64,000 nucleotides of DNA from Hymenolepis diminuta (Eukaryota > Platyhelminthes > Cestoda > Cyclophyllidea > Hymenolepididae): contig CAADRB010000076.1 in the NCBI GenBank assembly GCA_900708905.1, positions 391,205-455,204 on the forward strand. Direction: 5' to 3'. Under the pieces are notes generated by a model, which saw only the letters and a program-made list of their open reading frames with translations, did not search any database and was not told the origin of the DNA. The translations under genes and the position numbers were made by a program. The first letter of the stretch is position 1, and every line of letters starts with the position of its first letter. This document shows positions 36,201 to 51,200 of the stretch, piece by piece.

Positions 36201-39200
36201 ATATTGTCACAACCCTATTACCCCGCCCCCAAAATGACCACCTATCTGTTCAATTTAATTCACCTTTTTTTGTAAGTCTAGATTTAAACAAAAATTCCAT
36301 ATAGTGCTATATTTAAACCATTGTTACTACCAGAATTTTGAGTAGATACCCTTTGCATTTTGCATTTAAAAATTTCCTAACTAAAAATGCATCTATTTCA
36401 TTACCAATGGGTAAGTATTAAATNNNNNNNNNNNNNNNNNNNNNNNNNNNNNNNNNNNNNNNNNNNNNNNNNNNNNNNNNNNNNNNNNNNNNNNNNNNNN
36501 NNNNNNNNNNNNNNNNNNNNNNNNNNNNNNNNNNNNNNNNNNNNNNNNNNNNNNNNNNNNNNNNNNNNNTAAACACTTTTGAAAATGTTTGAATTTGACA
36601 AATTTATTTTAGGTTGCACAACTCAGAGATAAATCTCGAATGTTAATACCCAACATCACTTTTTACTGAAATATGCGTTTTAGCTCAGCTCGATTACTTA
36701 AAATAATCTATCAAGTTAATATGTAATAAGTGAAAAAAGAAATTTTTGAAAACTGATTTCGGAATTGAAGTCCACTCTATCTTTTAGGCCAGAATTTGAA
36801 TATTAAGTCGAAAAAATGTTTTGCCAAATGTTTGTCTCAGACGTTCAAGTGACACATCTGAACTTTTTCCGGCTTACGTCAGTCATCTGAGAGAAGAAAA
36901 GCCATTAATAATTTTAGAAACATAAAATTTTGTTTGTTGTTTAAGAGTTTATGATAACATAAAAAATTATTTTGTTTAAATCATTTATGTTATTTTCCTG
37001 TCTCTTAAATTTATGTCATAACGTTTAAATTAGTATTATTATTACCCACAGTAGTATATAAAAATTGTGCAACTTTTAACTGTAAGAAATAAATGACCTT
37101 GAATAGCAGCAAGTCCAACTAATTATAAAGTTGAAGCTGATCAAAAAATTGTAGTGAGCCACGTCAAAGTACCAAAGAGTCCTACTTCACTCGATTTTTG
37201 AACTCGGGTTGCATAGTGTTTTTATAAATGAGCAGTTTGAATTTCGAAGTCCGAAATTTCATGAATCATCTCCTGGATTGAAGTAAATGCCCGTCTACGA
37301 TGTTCAGTGCTTATTCTAATCAAGAGAGGCCGATCTTGCCACCGCAAATCATTTTTTCCTCGGATGTTTGAGAAGGCAAATTATTCTGGAGTTTACAACT
37401 TCAACCTTGCAAAGATGAGATATCTAGACATTTATTATTTATTATTTCATTTACTATTCAATTATAAAAAATGAACTAGTAGGACAAAAATATTTTGATC
37501 AATTTGAACTAATCAAACATGAACTCGCAGAAAGGTGATTAAGCAGAAATTGAAAATGAATAGGGGCGTCTATAAAACCTTATTTCATTTGATTTTGTTA
37601 TTTCTAACCTGAGTTACTAAGGCTATTCATGTCTACATGTCCATGTGATTACTTTGAATGAGTGAATGCTCAGTCGCGAACTGTAGTGAGTTGCGAACTC
37701 TGCTAAACACGTCATCATTGGCTCGTTTACACACTCTTGGGTATAAAATGATATGGATAAATCAAGTTACACGACCAACAACTGAATTACATCACCCAGT
37801 CAACAGGCCGTAAATACAGTGGACACAACCTCATCCACGTATCTCGGAGTTAAATAATGAAGAGTGAACATTAGAACATTGCAAATTGAACCCTCCCCAT
37901 AAAATCACTGCTCCTGACTTGAAAAAGTAGGACCCGTTGCCTTCATAAAATTGATACTGTTCGCTGTTTCAATTTCTAACTGAACTCTTTTCATTTATTT
38001 CCATCCTTCTCACAATAAGTAAAACCACTCGCATATATTTATTCTAAACGCTGCGATACTAACCGGATTATGGTAGCGGGTTCACTAGAATTCTCTCGAT
38101 GTCAATATAAAAATTTAAAAATTACTTTTCCCTTGTCAAAGTTCATATAATGCTTTTAATGGTTAATCTTCACTAACGGTAAACATTGGTTACATTCGAA
38201 GTAGAGCAATTCACTAAATATGACTTGTTTAACTCCCCTGAAAAATTGTTAATTTTGTGCAATCTGCCCCGAATGAATGGAGAGATTTTGTTGTGTTTCT
38301 GATGCTTTCATTCATAAGAAAGGAACTTCATTTATTTTTGTATTCTATCCTTTTTTCTTGACTTGCAGAGCAAATCCCTATAACAGATTCTTTGTAACGA
38401 GAAAACTTAGTGAAATCAGTTCATTAGTTAGTGTAAGTAAAGAAAGCTTTGGGAGGAAAAATCCTACTATTCAGCTCTAGTTTCTTTCTTTGTTTAACAC
38501 TGAAACAAAGTAAAGGTATGAATGCAAGAAAGGATGCAAAATTTGCTTTAACGGAGGAGCGACGCCACTTGTCTCTGCAGCTTTTAAATTGAGATAGTAG
38601 ACGAAGCAGTTGAAACTCATTTCTAAAAATAGACCGAAATCAATCTATTGTTTAAGCATCTTCATGTTCTGCCTCTTTACGGGATGGGTGTGGTTGGTGG
38701 TTGGAGTTTAATTTTTAATGACACTCATTATCGATCAGTAGACAGGAAAATTACCATGAAAAATATTAGAAAAAGTTCAAATAAACAAAAAATTATCATT
38801 ATTTTGTCTTTTCGTTAAATTATAAAGATAAATTTTGCCATAAATTTTTAAAAAAATCAGTAATAAATTCAGCAGAAATTAACCGCGCTGGTTCTTAAAT
38901 TTATTTCCCAAAGAATATATAATATTTTAAGAGTTTTGCTCTTAACTCCTTAATGAGTGATACGAAGTGAAAAAAAGAATAATATTTTCATACTGAAATA
39001 AAATTGCATTTTATCAAAATTTTATCTCAATGATTGTTTTGTAGTTCTTATAGGTTAAGTAATGATATTTGGGTTAACTTTTGATAGCTCAGTACTTGGC
39101 AATGAAAATAATCGATAATTTGATATCCACTGTTTTTTATGAGTAAAAATAATCAAAATTTATATATATATACCGTTTGATTAACTTTCGGATAAATTTT

Positions 39201-42200
39201 TCTCATCATAGAATAAGCGAATACGAGTTAGTTGAGATAAATTACTTTTTATAATTAACTTTAGAATTGTCTAGAAAACTGCTCGAGAACTACTTAATCA
39301 TCATTATTATATCATTTGTTTAAATGAACAGAACGTAAGGCGGTGGATGGAAAGGAAGAAAACGCGTTCACTTCTCACTAGCAGACCACCTGCACGAATC
39401 AAGAAAAAAAATTGCTCCCGCCCAACGTTTGGCCAATCCAGAGATTAAATACTAACCAATTATCTCAATTGACAGTAACAAAGCTACAATTTCCTAGTTT
39501 GCTTCCTCTATCACAACACTTCTTCCCCCATTCTCCCATTTTACTTACAATACAAACTCCACCCTAAAAGTGATAGTTGCAGACCCACAGCCTTGCGACT
39601 ACTAAACTACTTAAACCGCCGGCGCACTCAACTAAAAACAAACATAGAAATAAACAAAACAACCAACCGCAGCAGGAAAAGTTAAAAAAGCGGAAATGAG
39701 AAATACCAGAGCTTTGTTTTAAACTCTACTCCGGAAATGGCTATTATATCTAAACATATCGTTATTATTTTCTCAAAATTATATGTGTAGTAAATGGTAG
39801 CCTTAAGGTTAGATGAATTTTGTATAATTTATTATCAAATCGCAATATTATATTAAACTGAATTTTCAGAGTCATTATAGAATGAATAATTAATTAAAGT
39901 GTATATCATCCGTTCATGTAATTATGATAGTATTTTGATATTTCAGTTGATGATTACCTGGTAAGGAGTAAATTGGATCCTAAATGTTCCATTAAACAGG
40001 CAATTCATGAAAATGTTGAGCCTCTATCAGAAAATCAACAGCTCAATAAATCTTTAATTAAAATAAAGCATTATCTATTTTTATTCGATATTGACATCTA
40101 GTTTCATATTATTCTCCATTATTGATACATAAAAATGCATTCTAATAGGGAAAAAATGTACGATTTATTCGCATTGTCATGGACATTAATAATTATGTTA
40201 CATAATGCGCCTTCCCCATCGAATGCCCTCGATATTCTACTACCGACTCGTTGTTAAAACTACACCAAACGATATTTGTTCGAGCCGTCTCATTATTATT
40301 TCTAGTAGGCAGATGTATCAATATTTAAATTTTGATACCATTTCTAGGTCAAATTCTAAGTTTAATTAGGCTACTATCGAGAAACGCTATTTGAGTACCA
40401 TCAACGTTATTACTGTCAGCATTCGACTTACTCTCCATCCGCAGGTTTCTTGTACATCGCACAGGCAAACATCATATCCTGCCAAATCATGATTCCAATT
40501 TGACTTGCCAGATCGTAGAATCTCCGATCTTCATATCGTCCGCCACCCCAGACTCGAAGCATTTGAATTCCCGCTCCAACAGCTGAATAAAGCAACTCTG
40601 AATCTCGGACTGTTCTCAGTTTTCCTTGGCTATCCTTTCGTGGTGGAAAAAAAGTTGAAGGAATCCAGTTGCTGCCCCGAACGAAGATTGGTACGCCATT
40701 AATTCGAAAGAAGAATGTTTTTCCATGGCTTTGGTTATTTACTTTAACGTCCTCCTATTTTGAAGAAAATTTTCATAGTTTTTAAACATTTATATTCCCT
40801 GAATTCAAAACCCTAGACTGATAGCATCATTGAAAACTGTAGTGAATCTACTCTTTTCTTTCTTCTGTTCAGAATATTTACTAAAATTGATAAGCAACTA
40901 ACACAATAGCAACGTAGCATCTATTTTGAGAAGATATGAACCTAGTGCTGAACTCAATCCAGACTATGAATATGTTACTTTTCAGAATTATAACTTCTAA
41001 AAATTCGTCAATTTCATTCAGAACTTATTAAAAATAAATTTGAAATATTATATTTTGTACGTTTGAAGTGAAAAGCCTCCCAATAACGGAGTTTTATCTA
41101 AAATATTAACGAGTCAGACTTTTATGATACCTTTAATTATTTAAAGTTCCAGAATCATTGCATCAATGAAACCTAACCAGATTGTAGATGTAGTTCTAAA
41201 GATAAAAAATCTTAATTCTTTTAGAAAACAAGAAGACCTTCCCAAGTTAATGATGCTTTAAAATTTATCCGGCAAATTTGTAAGTAATAATTCAATTTTG
41301 ATCAAAATAAAATGGAAATATTGTTTGAAATTAAAGAAATATTTCGTAAACTAAATTTTAACTGTGTCACACATGGAGAAATAAATATCCTGGGATAAAA
41401 GATTTAAAACGTTTTATTTATGACTTTTAAATCAGCTCAAAGTCATATAATTTGTTAGGATTTTATGTTAGATTCAACCAACTCTTTTAGGGGGCTTTCT
41501 AGAATGTTCCATACGAAGGTTCTGTCGAGTGCTGGGTGGGATTTCTGGAGTTCCATTATTTCTAAGTGGTGGGAGGCCAAAAACATCCATGATGATATTC
41601 AAGGTACCTGTTTTCAGTTTTTGATTATTTTTTTTCTGCTTACCCCGAACGGCGATGGTTGTGATTAGACACCCAAGTTTGGCCGTCGACATCCATTTCA
41701 TATAGCCGATGCTTTCCCCCTACATGTCATTTGGCCGATGATTCCGCACGTGAATTGCTGTGTCGATTGCTAGAGTCTTTTTTGTGCATGAAGATTGACT
41801 ATGGAGGGTTGAATCCTTTGGAAGTAGATTACGGTAGATCATACTAAGGTTACGTCTCATAAAAGTTTCAGCAAGATTATAGTCGTTTAAAGCTGATTTC
41901 GATTCATTAAAAAAATGCGTCGAGAATCTTTCCGTTGCCCTCTCCCAATGTGACTTCAGAGTGTCAACGAATTGCTCTGTCTGACCATTTGATTGAGGAT
42001 GTTATGGTGGAGATTAACCGTGTATGATACTACGACTCCGGCAAAAGTCTTGAAAGAGGGCCGAAAAGAACTGGATGTCGCTATCGGCTTCAGTGGTCTC
42101 CGGTAGTCCATGAGTTGAAATATATGGCAAAAACTACCAATCAACATGGTAGTTATAGTGGACTCTAATGGAATAACTTCGGACCACTTTTAGTGCTAAT

Positions 42201-45200
42201 CTACAACGGAAAGGTATGAGAAATCAATGACAAGTCCAGCAAAATCATAGTGTGTATATGAACCTATGAACTACAGTTATAAGCCGAAGAATAGGTTCCT
42301 GGTGTTGGGAGAAAACCGCCTCGATATCCTTGCCCATTTCAGACCATTATGCTAATACAATTACTATAGATTTTATGCGGCTAGCACCCGAATGACTGCT
42401 GTGGAACTGTTGTAATAGAATTTGTCTAAGCGTCGAAAGAATGACGGCATGATCCACAAACATTAGGCATGCATTAACCACAGACAGATTATCATGCCGT
42501 CTATAAATTTGCAGGAGATCGTCCCCTTGGTTTTATGCTGGCTGTGTCATAAATTGCGCGGATTGAGGCATTGCTGCAGACATTTTATGCACCAGACGCG
42601 TGAGCTTGGCGTCAGAATCAATGAGAGCTGAATCATACGTGAGATTCGCCATCTTAACTCCTTTTCTGTCCATTTCTCGCAGCTTCGCGTTAGGACTTTC
42701 CTCCATTAGTCTCAATGGACAATTTCTTAGTGGTAATCAAGGCTTCGTTTGAAGTCCGGAGATTTAAATAAGACATCTGAATTGTTCTTCTGTTAAGGTG
42801 CCAAAATTAAATTTTTCACAGTGAAAGTTCAAAACACCTGCGAAGTCGTACAAGTTCTCATCATGTCCGATCGAAAGTATGAGCCAATTAAAGCAAGCTT
42901 TGAAGAGTGAGAAGTTTTGGCCAAAAATTTCTTTCACGATGTGTGCAATTTCACAGTAACAGAAGAATCCACAGGTTTGGAACTTCCAAATTTACCCGAA
43001 AGAGCTTTTACTTCTCCAGGTAGACTGTTGAACATCTCCAACAATACCAAAAAATTCCGACTGTTGGGACTTGTGAAACCTTCAGTTTGAGCATTGTGGA
43101 AAATGTCTGGGAATTCGGTTATTGCTGTCCGCCACTTTTTGTCACCTAAAAAGCCTCCCAAAACAGCCACAATCCCCCCGAAATGGATAATCACACGGAA
43201 TTATACAAAACTTCAGTATTTTCTTCAAATTATGCCTATCAGCGATCCACAATTTTAGTATACTTTAACAATTATAAAAAATGTAAATATTATCGCGAAT
43301 TGTTACTTTACTTTCTTTCTTAGATATTCGGTTTTATCCAACGATAATTGAATTTGTTTTACTAATAAATATAACTTTAGAATTTAATGTTTTAATTCAT
43401 TCAAATGGGAAAAAATTGTCTAATTTTAAAATTAACTGTCAAATTTCATAACAATCACGTAAGTTAAATAACTAACGATGCCCAGCTGGTTCTATCTACT
43501 CACAAGGTAGCTGGATATTACCTGCGCGTATGATTTTATAGTGAAAAAAATTTTCTATTTAATATTTTATTTTACCCAATATGGAAATATATTTTCAAAT
43601 TAGTAGTTTTAAAGTGGTATCCTCCCTACTGAGATTGAGATTTGAGAATATTATTTCCACTTCCACAATAGGATGACAGTAAGTCTTTTTCAATGACTCT
43701 GTGGTTGAATCCTATTTCAACTAAAATGGAATCTTGTTTTAATTGAAGACGTCTTTTTGGTTAATGGGCGTCTATATTTATTTCTAATTTCATAAAAATC
43801 TTTTTTAAACAGATGACCCTCTTTGCAAAACGTATCATTTTGGTGTTCGTGTTCGAGGTACAACATATCCAACGCAAGCAAAGCCAAATAATCTCATTTC
43901 AGGATATCAACGAAATGAATATCGCATTTAAGAGGTACCACTCGGAGTTGATGTGAGCCATTTCTTTATAAATAACCTTTTATGGGAGCTGATGTTTTCA
44001 AGATCTTAGAAATCGGCAAAAGATACACGAGCAATTTATGTGATAAACGTTGGAAATAAATTTTTATAAATTCAATAATTAAAATTACTTTTCACACTTT
44101 ACAAACTTTTATAATAATTCAGTGCATCGGTGTTTCTGAAAATTGATTGAATGCACTCTGATTCGGTATTTAATTCTGCATTAATACTACTCCAATCAAA
44201 GCTATTAAATATTTTAAAATAATTAGTAACTTATTCGCTTAATTTAAACAAAATGCTAAAATTGTAACTTCGTAGGTAAATTTAATGGAAAATTAAATTC
44301 ACTTTTTTTTCCCCAAGTTAACCAAAATATTTATAATTAAACCCCGTTAGAACTTGCCGATAATATACTTATAATTTAATTATTTTCTGACCCAATTTGA
44401 ATTTATGCCAATGCTTTCATATAAAAAAAATTTCCCATAAATTTAATTAAATCTTAGTTACTTATCAAGTAAAATATATATGTATCATTTTGGTAAAAGA
44501 AGGTCAAATAGGAAAGTAGACTTGGAAAAATTAGGGCGGTTGAGGGGGACTTGGAGAGTACGCCTAGAATGTGAGCACATGAGAATGTAAAAAAGTGATT
44601 GAAAGAATAAAACACTCGTTTGGGAGTAGTTGGGACTTGTGTACGTCAATAAAACCGATTAATATCATTAATAAAATAAATAATTGTAGAAAACATGTCG
44701 TATAAACGTAAATAATTTCGTTGTATTCAAAAAGTTTGCAAGAAAAGAAAGCGAAATCAGAGCTCGAAATATTAAAAAAAGGCAATTAATTACTGACTCT
44801 TTGTGTTTATTTCAATCGAAATAATTTATCTCTGTTTAATTTTACAAAATATTTCAATATTTCAATTTTTATGATTTAACAAATGAATTTTCAACGGTTT
44901 AATTATCAAAACAATACGTTTTGATATAATTTATGGGAAATAATTATTAGCTATCCGAAATTTTAATTTATTTTAATTAATAGCACAAAGCAGGATATCG
45001 AAAGTTGTCTCAGCAAACACTCAAAAGTAATTCGACAAATTTTACGCTTTAATTGTTTTTTTTCTTTTTTTAAAACGTTCAGATACAGCATATTTAACAT
45101 CCTTCTGCATTTTTAAAAAAAAATAATTCAATTTGGTGCTTTCAAATTAAAAATTCCATTTATAACAACGCCAAAGTCCTTAACAATATGAATAGCCCCA

Positions 45201-48200
45201 AAGCTTGGTGATAGGCGAGATTTAGTACGGATGCCTTCTTGATCCCGCTTAAAACATTGGCCACGCCATAACAACTGATACACACAAATAGCATATTTTA
45301 ACAAACTTATATAATTTTTAACCGTTGCTCAAAACTTAAATAATATATTTTTTCTTGAATATAATTATTTTTTTAATCAATAATGTAATAATTAACTAAC
45401 TCGTAGGGAGAAGAAAGGAGTCTATCAAAAATGAATTTCGCCTTTGTTCCAGTTTATCAAAATTTCACTCTTATCTGGTGCTGGATATACTATTTTAATG
45501 TTATTACTTCGAGTGGTGTAAAATGTGTAAAGTTGTAACATTCCTATGCTCAATTTTTAAAAGAGATTTATAATCATGCCTTACGATTTTATTAAATAGA
45601 CATTTTTAATAGACATCACGTTACAGCTCACAATAAACAATAAATCCCCATTTCAGTATTTTTAGAATAGAGTTATCAGAACTATCTCTTTCTCTCGTTA
45701 TGAATCTACTCTCAATAAATTCTTTTGTGCAAATCGTTGCCCTTAGAGATATCTAACTTCAAAACCTACATTCACTTATAAGCTTTATCTTGGCTTATAT
45801 CAGCTACAAACCCCGCGACTCCAAACAATGGAAGTTGCGTCATCGTCAAATCCATTAAAACTGGTCAGTCTCTTCTTCACCATCAGAAGTGCCTAAATCA
45901 CTTTCTAAAATGGCATGAGGATGCAAGTCTTTCAAAGTTCAGATTTGAGTATCTTTGAATACATGTTATTTCGAAGCCAATAACACACTTATTTGCAAAG
46001 GAAAACTCTAGAACACAAATATGTTTTCATTTTATGTTTCAAAATAATCCCTAAGAAAAAAATTTCCCTTTTTTTACAGAAATTTCACTATTCAAGTCAA
46101 ATTTTTCTATTTTAGCAAGGAAATCTCCAACTCCTTTGATTTCGTGCTGGTGTGTGTATATATATATATATATGTATATGTATATATCCCGTAGCAATAA
46201 AACAAGACAACGTTATAAAAGATTTTATTGGTGACTGAAATTAAAAATTAATTTAGAATCACACTGTTAGTAGTGTTTGTGAGTGGGCGAACTGATCGCC
46301 TTTTCTCAGCAAATAAACATGAAATTTGTTTCAATGGATGTCTCTTGTACTCTGGAGTAGGAAGAATGACAACTTTTCAGTGAGTATACTTTAAGCTACT
46401 TTTCACTCGGTAAGAAGTGTGCTATGGAGGAAATATTTACGGAATTTAAAGAACAGTGTTGCTAAAAATCGAAATTTTTTAATTATTCTAAAGCTTTTTT
46501 TGTAAATAATGCTCACTCGAGAAAGTGTTGTCTAGCGCTCATCTTGAGTAGAGTTTAGCATCATAGATCATCCCTGGTGAAAAATCGACTTCTCTCACTC
46601 TCTGTACTAGCCAGACTGAACCAGAGGAGTATCTCGCTCATTGAGTATGTGCCTTAATTCCCTAAAAAAAACCCCCCAATCACCCTTTGTTTCATTCAAT
46701 TGGTAAAATTGTTGATTTTAATGTATTTTTCTCCCTCTACCTTCAAGGTGATGGGTAAACTCCTCCAAAATTTTGAGCTTTACTCTGCCACTGAGTCAAT
46801 TTTTCGACTTACCGATTACAAGACTGACACCTTTCTCCTGTACCCGTGTATAATAATAAATGTTCTTTCCACTTTGTGGATGCTAGGAAGGACAAGAGCT
46901 TACCGAACTTTCTCGGTTCTCTAGTGGTGGTTTCTGAGCTAGAGTTATACTTTATCAATTTTAGAATCAAACGCGGATGTAACTGGCGAAAAAAACACAT
47001 ATCTAATAAACACTAAATATGCATCAAGAAGATCCACTCCAGACCCATATAATAAGTATGGTTTCTGAAAGATCCCTACTTGTGCGTAATAATAGCGATG
47101 ACTCAGAAAATTGAGAAGCATTATTCTACTGTAACCCTACCGAATGCTTGCATGTAGTTGCCCATCACTTCCCTCATGCCTAGCCTATTACACTTATCGG
47201 ACAAAGAGATATATAAATTTAGTTCCTGATATTAAGGAAAGATTATGAATGTACAGCAAATATACTTTGAAGGTTTCTTTTGAATAGTAATAACTACCAG
47301 CTGAATTGCAACAACTGTTGAAAGTGAGATTTTGTACTTTTTATGGAAAGATAACCTTCCAGACCTTCCCGTCTGAAGAATCCACGTAAAGAAAATGCTC
47401 ATTTTGAAAATTCAAAGCATTTGACTGAGGCAATATCTGTCCTGACAATTCAAAGGCCAAAAAACGGAACGATTAGCTGGCTAACATTTTACAGGGCATA
47501 TCTTTCATTGTAAATCACCAATGAAATTTGGATTAGGAGATTTATTTTGTCTGATTCTGTTAATTCAAATATAAAGTGAACTTGTAAAATTTCGGTTTGC
47601 CATTCAGTACATACACAATCATTGTAACAATGACTTAACTTCTCCCTTTCAACATTTTAAAATACTACAATTATTTCAAGTTTAGCTACAACAACAAGAG
47701 ACTTTTAGCAGGAATTAAAACATCAAAATGCTTAATCGAATTAATATCATTTGAATGTAATTTATTATATTAAAACAAAAAAGAGGTTACTAAAGGGGAT
47801 TTTGAAGGACACTTGTTCAGAAAAAAAGAAAGTGAAATTATTTTCAAGTTTTAAGTAAATTATAATTACACACATAAAAAATTGAGAATAATCTTGTTAA
47901 TTTAAAAACAGTACAAATAAAATTTTGCTTAATATATATTAAAGGCATTTTAATGTATTCAGAGGATTTTTATTGCTTCATCAAATCTATATATTGCAAC
48001 TTATTTCCCATCATTTTCTGCTCTATTCATTTTAATTATTAATTACTTTTTAGACTTAGAGCTAGGAAGGGCAGACAAGAAGGGGCGAATAAACTGACAG
48101 AAATCGGATGAGCGTCGTAAATATTTTAATGTGCCAAAAACTCTGCAGAACGAATAGCTAAACGCCATCATCCGTCTCACAAATGCTTGCATTCGATCTA

Positions 48201-51200
48201 GGCGTAGAAATATTGTAGGAAGGAGGAGAAGTGAGTTATTTTAAGAAATGGAAGACGTTCGACTACTTAAATACAAGGGTACGTGAGTAAATGCAAAACA
48301 AATTATCCCACTGTTCTCAAACAAATATAAAATGGATGTTCTCGTTTAAAAAAAATAATAAACAGAATTTAAAATTTCCAAATTTTTTTTATTTTGGTAT
48401 AGAAAATATTGAAAAAAAGAGGATAACGTAACGATGTCTCAAAAAATTCCAACGAATTGAAATTACACGAATGGTCAACAAGTTAGAAACCGAGGGATCA
48501 AATTATGAAAACTACTAAGTGAATTATTGTTGAGAAACTAAACAACTCAGTACTTCCAAATACTTTCAAAAGAGTTTTAGACTCGTGACATTCTGATCTC
48601 ATATTTGACTCCTCTTTTTGTTTCACGCGAGTTTATTTTGTTGCAAGGTGTTAGGACTAACACCAGTTGTGAAGCAGAACACCAAGAGCTGACTAAACCA
48701 AAATGTATTGAACGAACCACGATGGAGGGTTCAAGAGAGTAAGAGGGAGATGAAGGACAGAGGAGATGAGAGGAAGGCGAAAGAGTCGGTAATTGACAAG
48801 CGTGTGTGTGTATGGTGTCTCATATGGGAGGAATAGTATGAACAGGTGGAATGGATCCCCTGGGAAGCTAAACCCTTGCAACGCTCATTCAAGGACCACT
48901 TAATTAGATAATTCCGATAATTAAAATAAACCACTTGAGGATACAAAACGGTTGTCCACGGGGAGCTTGAGGTTACATTAGGGTCAAGCACTTCAAACAC
49001 CGCGGTGAGGTCGAATTAATTAAGTCTCAGTGATGAGTGATAAAATAAACATTTCGAAAAGCATAGAGATTCATCCTTCAATTTTACTAATATGCTTGTT
49101 CATTTGCTGTCCCCCTAATAACATTTGTAAGGCTTTATTAGAATTATAAAATATCTCAAAGTTTAGGCTGAGTATATTTGACCTAAATGTGAATTTATGT
49201 TTAAGTTTAAGAGAGTGACAACATCAAATCTTTTACACTTGATTAATTTCGATCTTGCAATCAGATTGGTTTACGAAATGCAAATAAATTAAACTTCTTC
49301 CCCTAAAACTCGATATTTATGGCATTTGCCACCAAGACGCTACTTCATCACTCTCAAAGCTATGATCCAACAGAATTGTGGCTGCCCCAATGTCCCAAGT
49401 CACGGAGTCTGTCAGTACAAAGAGGCACCATTAACAAAACGGGGTATATATAAGAAGTTCTTGATTTAAAGTCCGTATTCAACTCCTTGACTGCACTTTC
49501 TCTCTTTTCAACAAATGAGTATCTATCTTAAGAATTAAATGAACTTACCGATATTACTTATTTCGCAATTTACAACCGCAACTATTTAAAGGAGTGGCAA
49601 GTAGCGACACTCTGGAATAAACTTCCCAAAATGCTGTAGTTTTAATGTCACTTAGCTTTAGCAATCCTCATATGCCATTGATAAGATCGAGTGATGTCTG
49701 AATGCATATTTCTGATCTCATAATAAACCTCTGTAATCAGGCATGCTTAACGAGTCAAGATCTCACTCATTTTCATTCTTATGAGTAGAAATGAGCACTA
49801 TTTGTCTCCAAATTCTTCAATAAACAGAACAAAAAATAATATTATAATAATACCGTTTAGGTATTGTTTAATGGAAATATGTATTCGTATTTACACACCT
49901 AAATTGACAAGGGGGAGATTAGAGCCTCCATTTTGTAAATGAACTCTCCTGCTTAAATTCTGGCATAATTAAGAACTAAAATGAATGAAAAGCATTTAAA
50001 TTTTTATTATAAATTTTAATCTTATTGTAAAATGCACTTTTTTTCGTTAATAAACCGGAAAAATCGATTTTAGCCAAAATTTAAAATTCCAACTTTTAGT
50101 AGCAACGTATTTGTAAATTTAATATTATTTCTCCCAAATTTGACTCCCTGAAACGCAAATCAGGATTCATATTTAGACTTACAAATGATTCAAAATTATT
50201 GAAAAATTTTTTTTTATTTTTGTAAGAATAAAGTTCATAAGTCAAAACAAATTTGTTGATTTTAAAAAGGAATAATAAATTCAATGGTAATTTTCTTTTT
50301 CGATATATTCAGAATAGAAATTATTCTTGCATTTCAATAATATTTTATATCTGGTTTAATAAAACACCACAAATATTTTTGCTTAATTTTCTTCACTTCA
50401 CATTCTACAAATCTCTCCATTTTGGTCCGGATTTTTAACTTATTTATAACTCTAAATAATTCAAAACATTTCACATTTGATTCAATGAAAGAATTTATTT
50501 TTGTTTTTAATTATGTGCTACTAATTCCTTTAAGTACAGCGACATTGATAGGGAAAATTATTCTGAAAATTCATTAAAGCAAAAGATTTCAAGGGAGAAC
50601 AAAAATCTCCCAGAGTAGTGATATTACGGATATGTTCTAATAACTCAGTGTTTAATGAAATACGCGATCTACATTCGACAACTGAGGATTTTTAAATAAA
50701 TATGAAGCAAGGAAGTGGGACATGTGAAGAAGAACTGAGAGTGAGGGGAAGAGACGAGCCTGGCAAAGGGAGGGAGAGAGAGGGAGAGAGAGAGAGTGAG
50801 TGAGTGAGATGGGAAATTTCCTACCTAACTCTGTGCACAAGCGTTTGAAATTCAGTTGAGAGGGTATGAGAGACTTGGTCACTACACACCAGCTGACCGC
50901 GAGTAAACGCTGCCGTGGTTAAAAATCAATACATTCTCGAGTCAGCTGATTGGTCGAGGGGTGGCAGCATCCACGCACGCACGCGCATCACGTGCAAACG
51001 TGTTACCGTAAGATACTAGACATCTCTTACGCAAGATTTAGCTAGCGAGTACACACTTCGCGCTTTTCGAACAGCTTAAACACAGCTGCTGTGTAACATG
51101 GAGTAAGAGTAGGAGGAGGAGAGGGAGGGAGGAAAGAGTGAGAAGATAGGGGAGAGGACTGAGACGTGGCTTCTACTCCCTATTGTATGCTCCCCTCCCT

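Larger units (their letters stand above)
33047..40431 (-). other. Beta-mannosidase intron 2 (7.4 kb) with assembly gap
   Basis: AT-rich non-coding sequence. It contains the N run at 36424-36569, interspersed repeat copy 4 (about 36900-37620) and a CCAAT/TATA-bearing stretch at about 37660-37830 that may be an LTR or promoter remnant. No coding exon is recognised. Confidence 0.65.

Noticed and set aside
36387..36619. Open frames on both strands across the N run
   Set aside because: They exist only because N codons are not read as stops.
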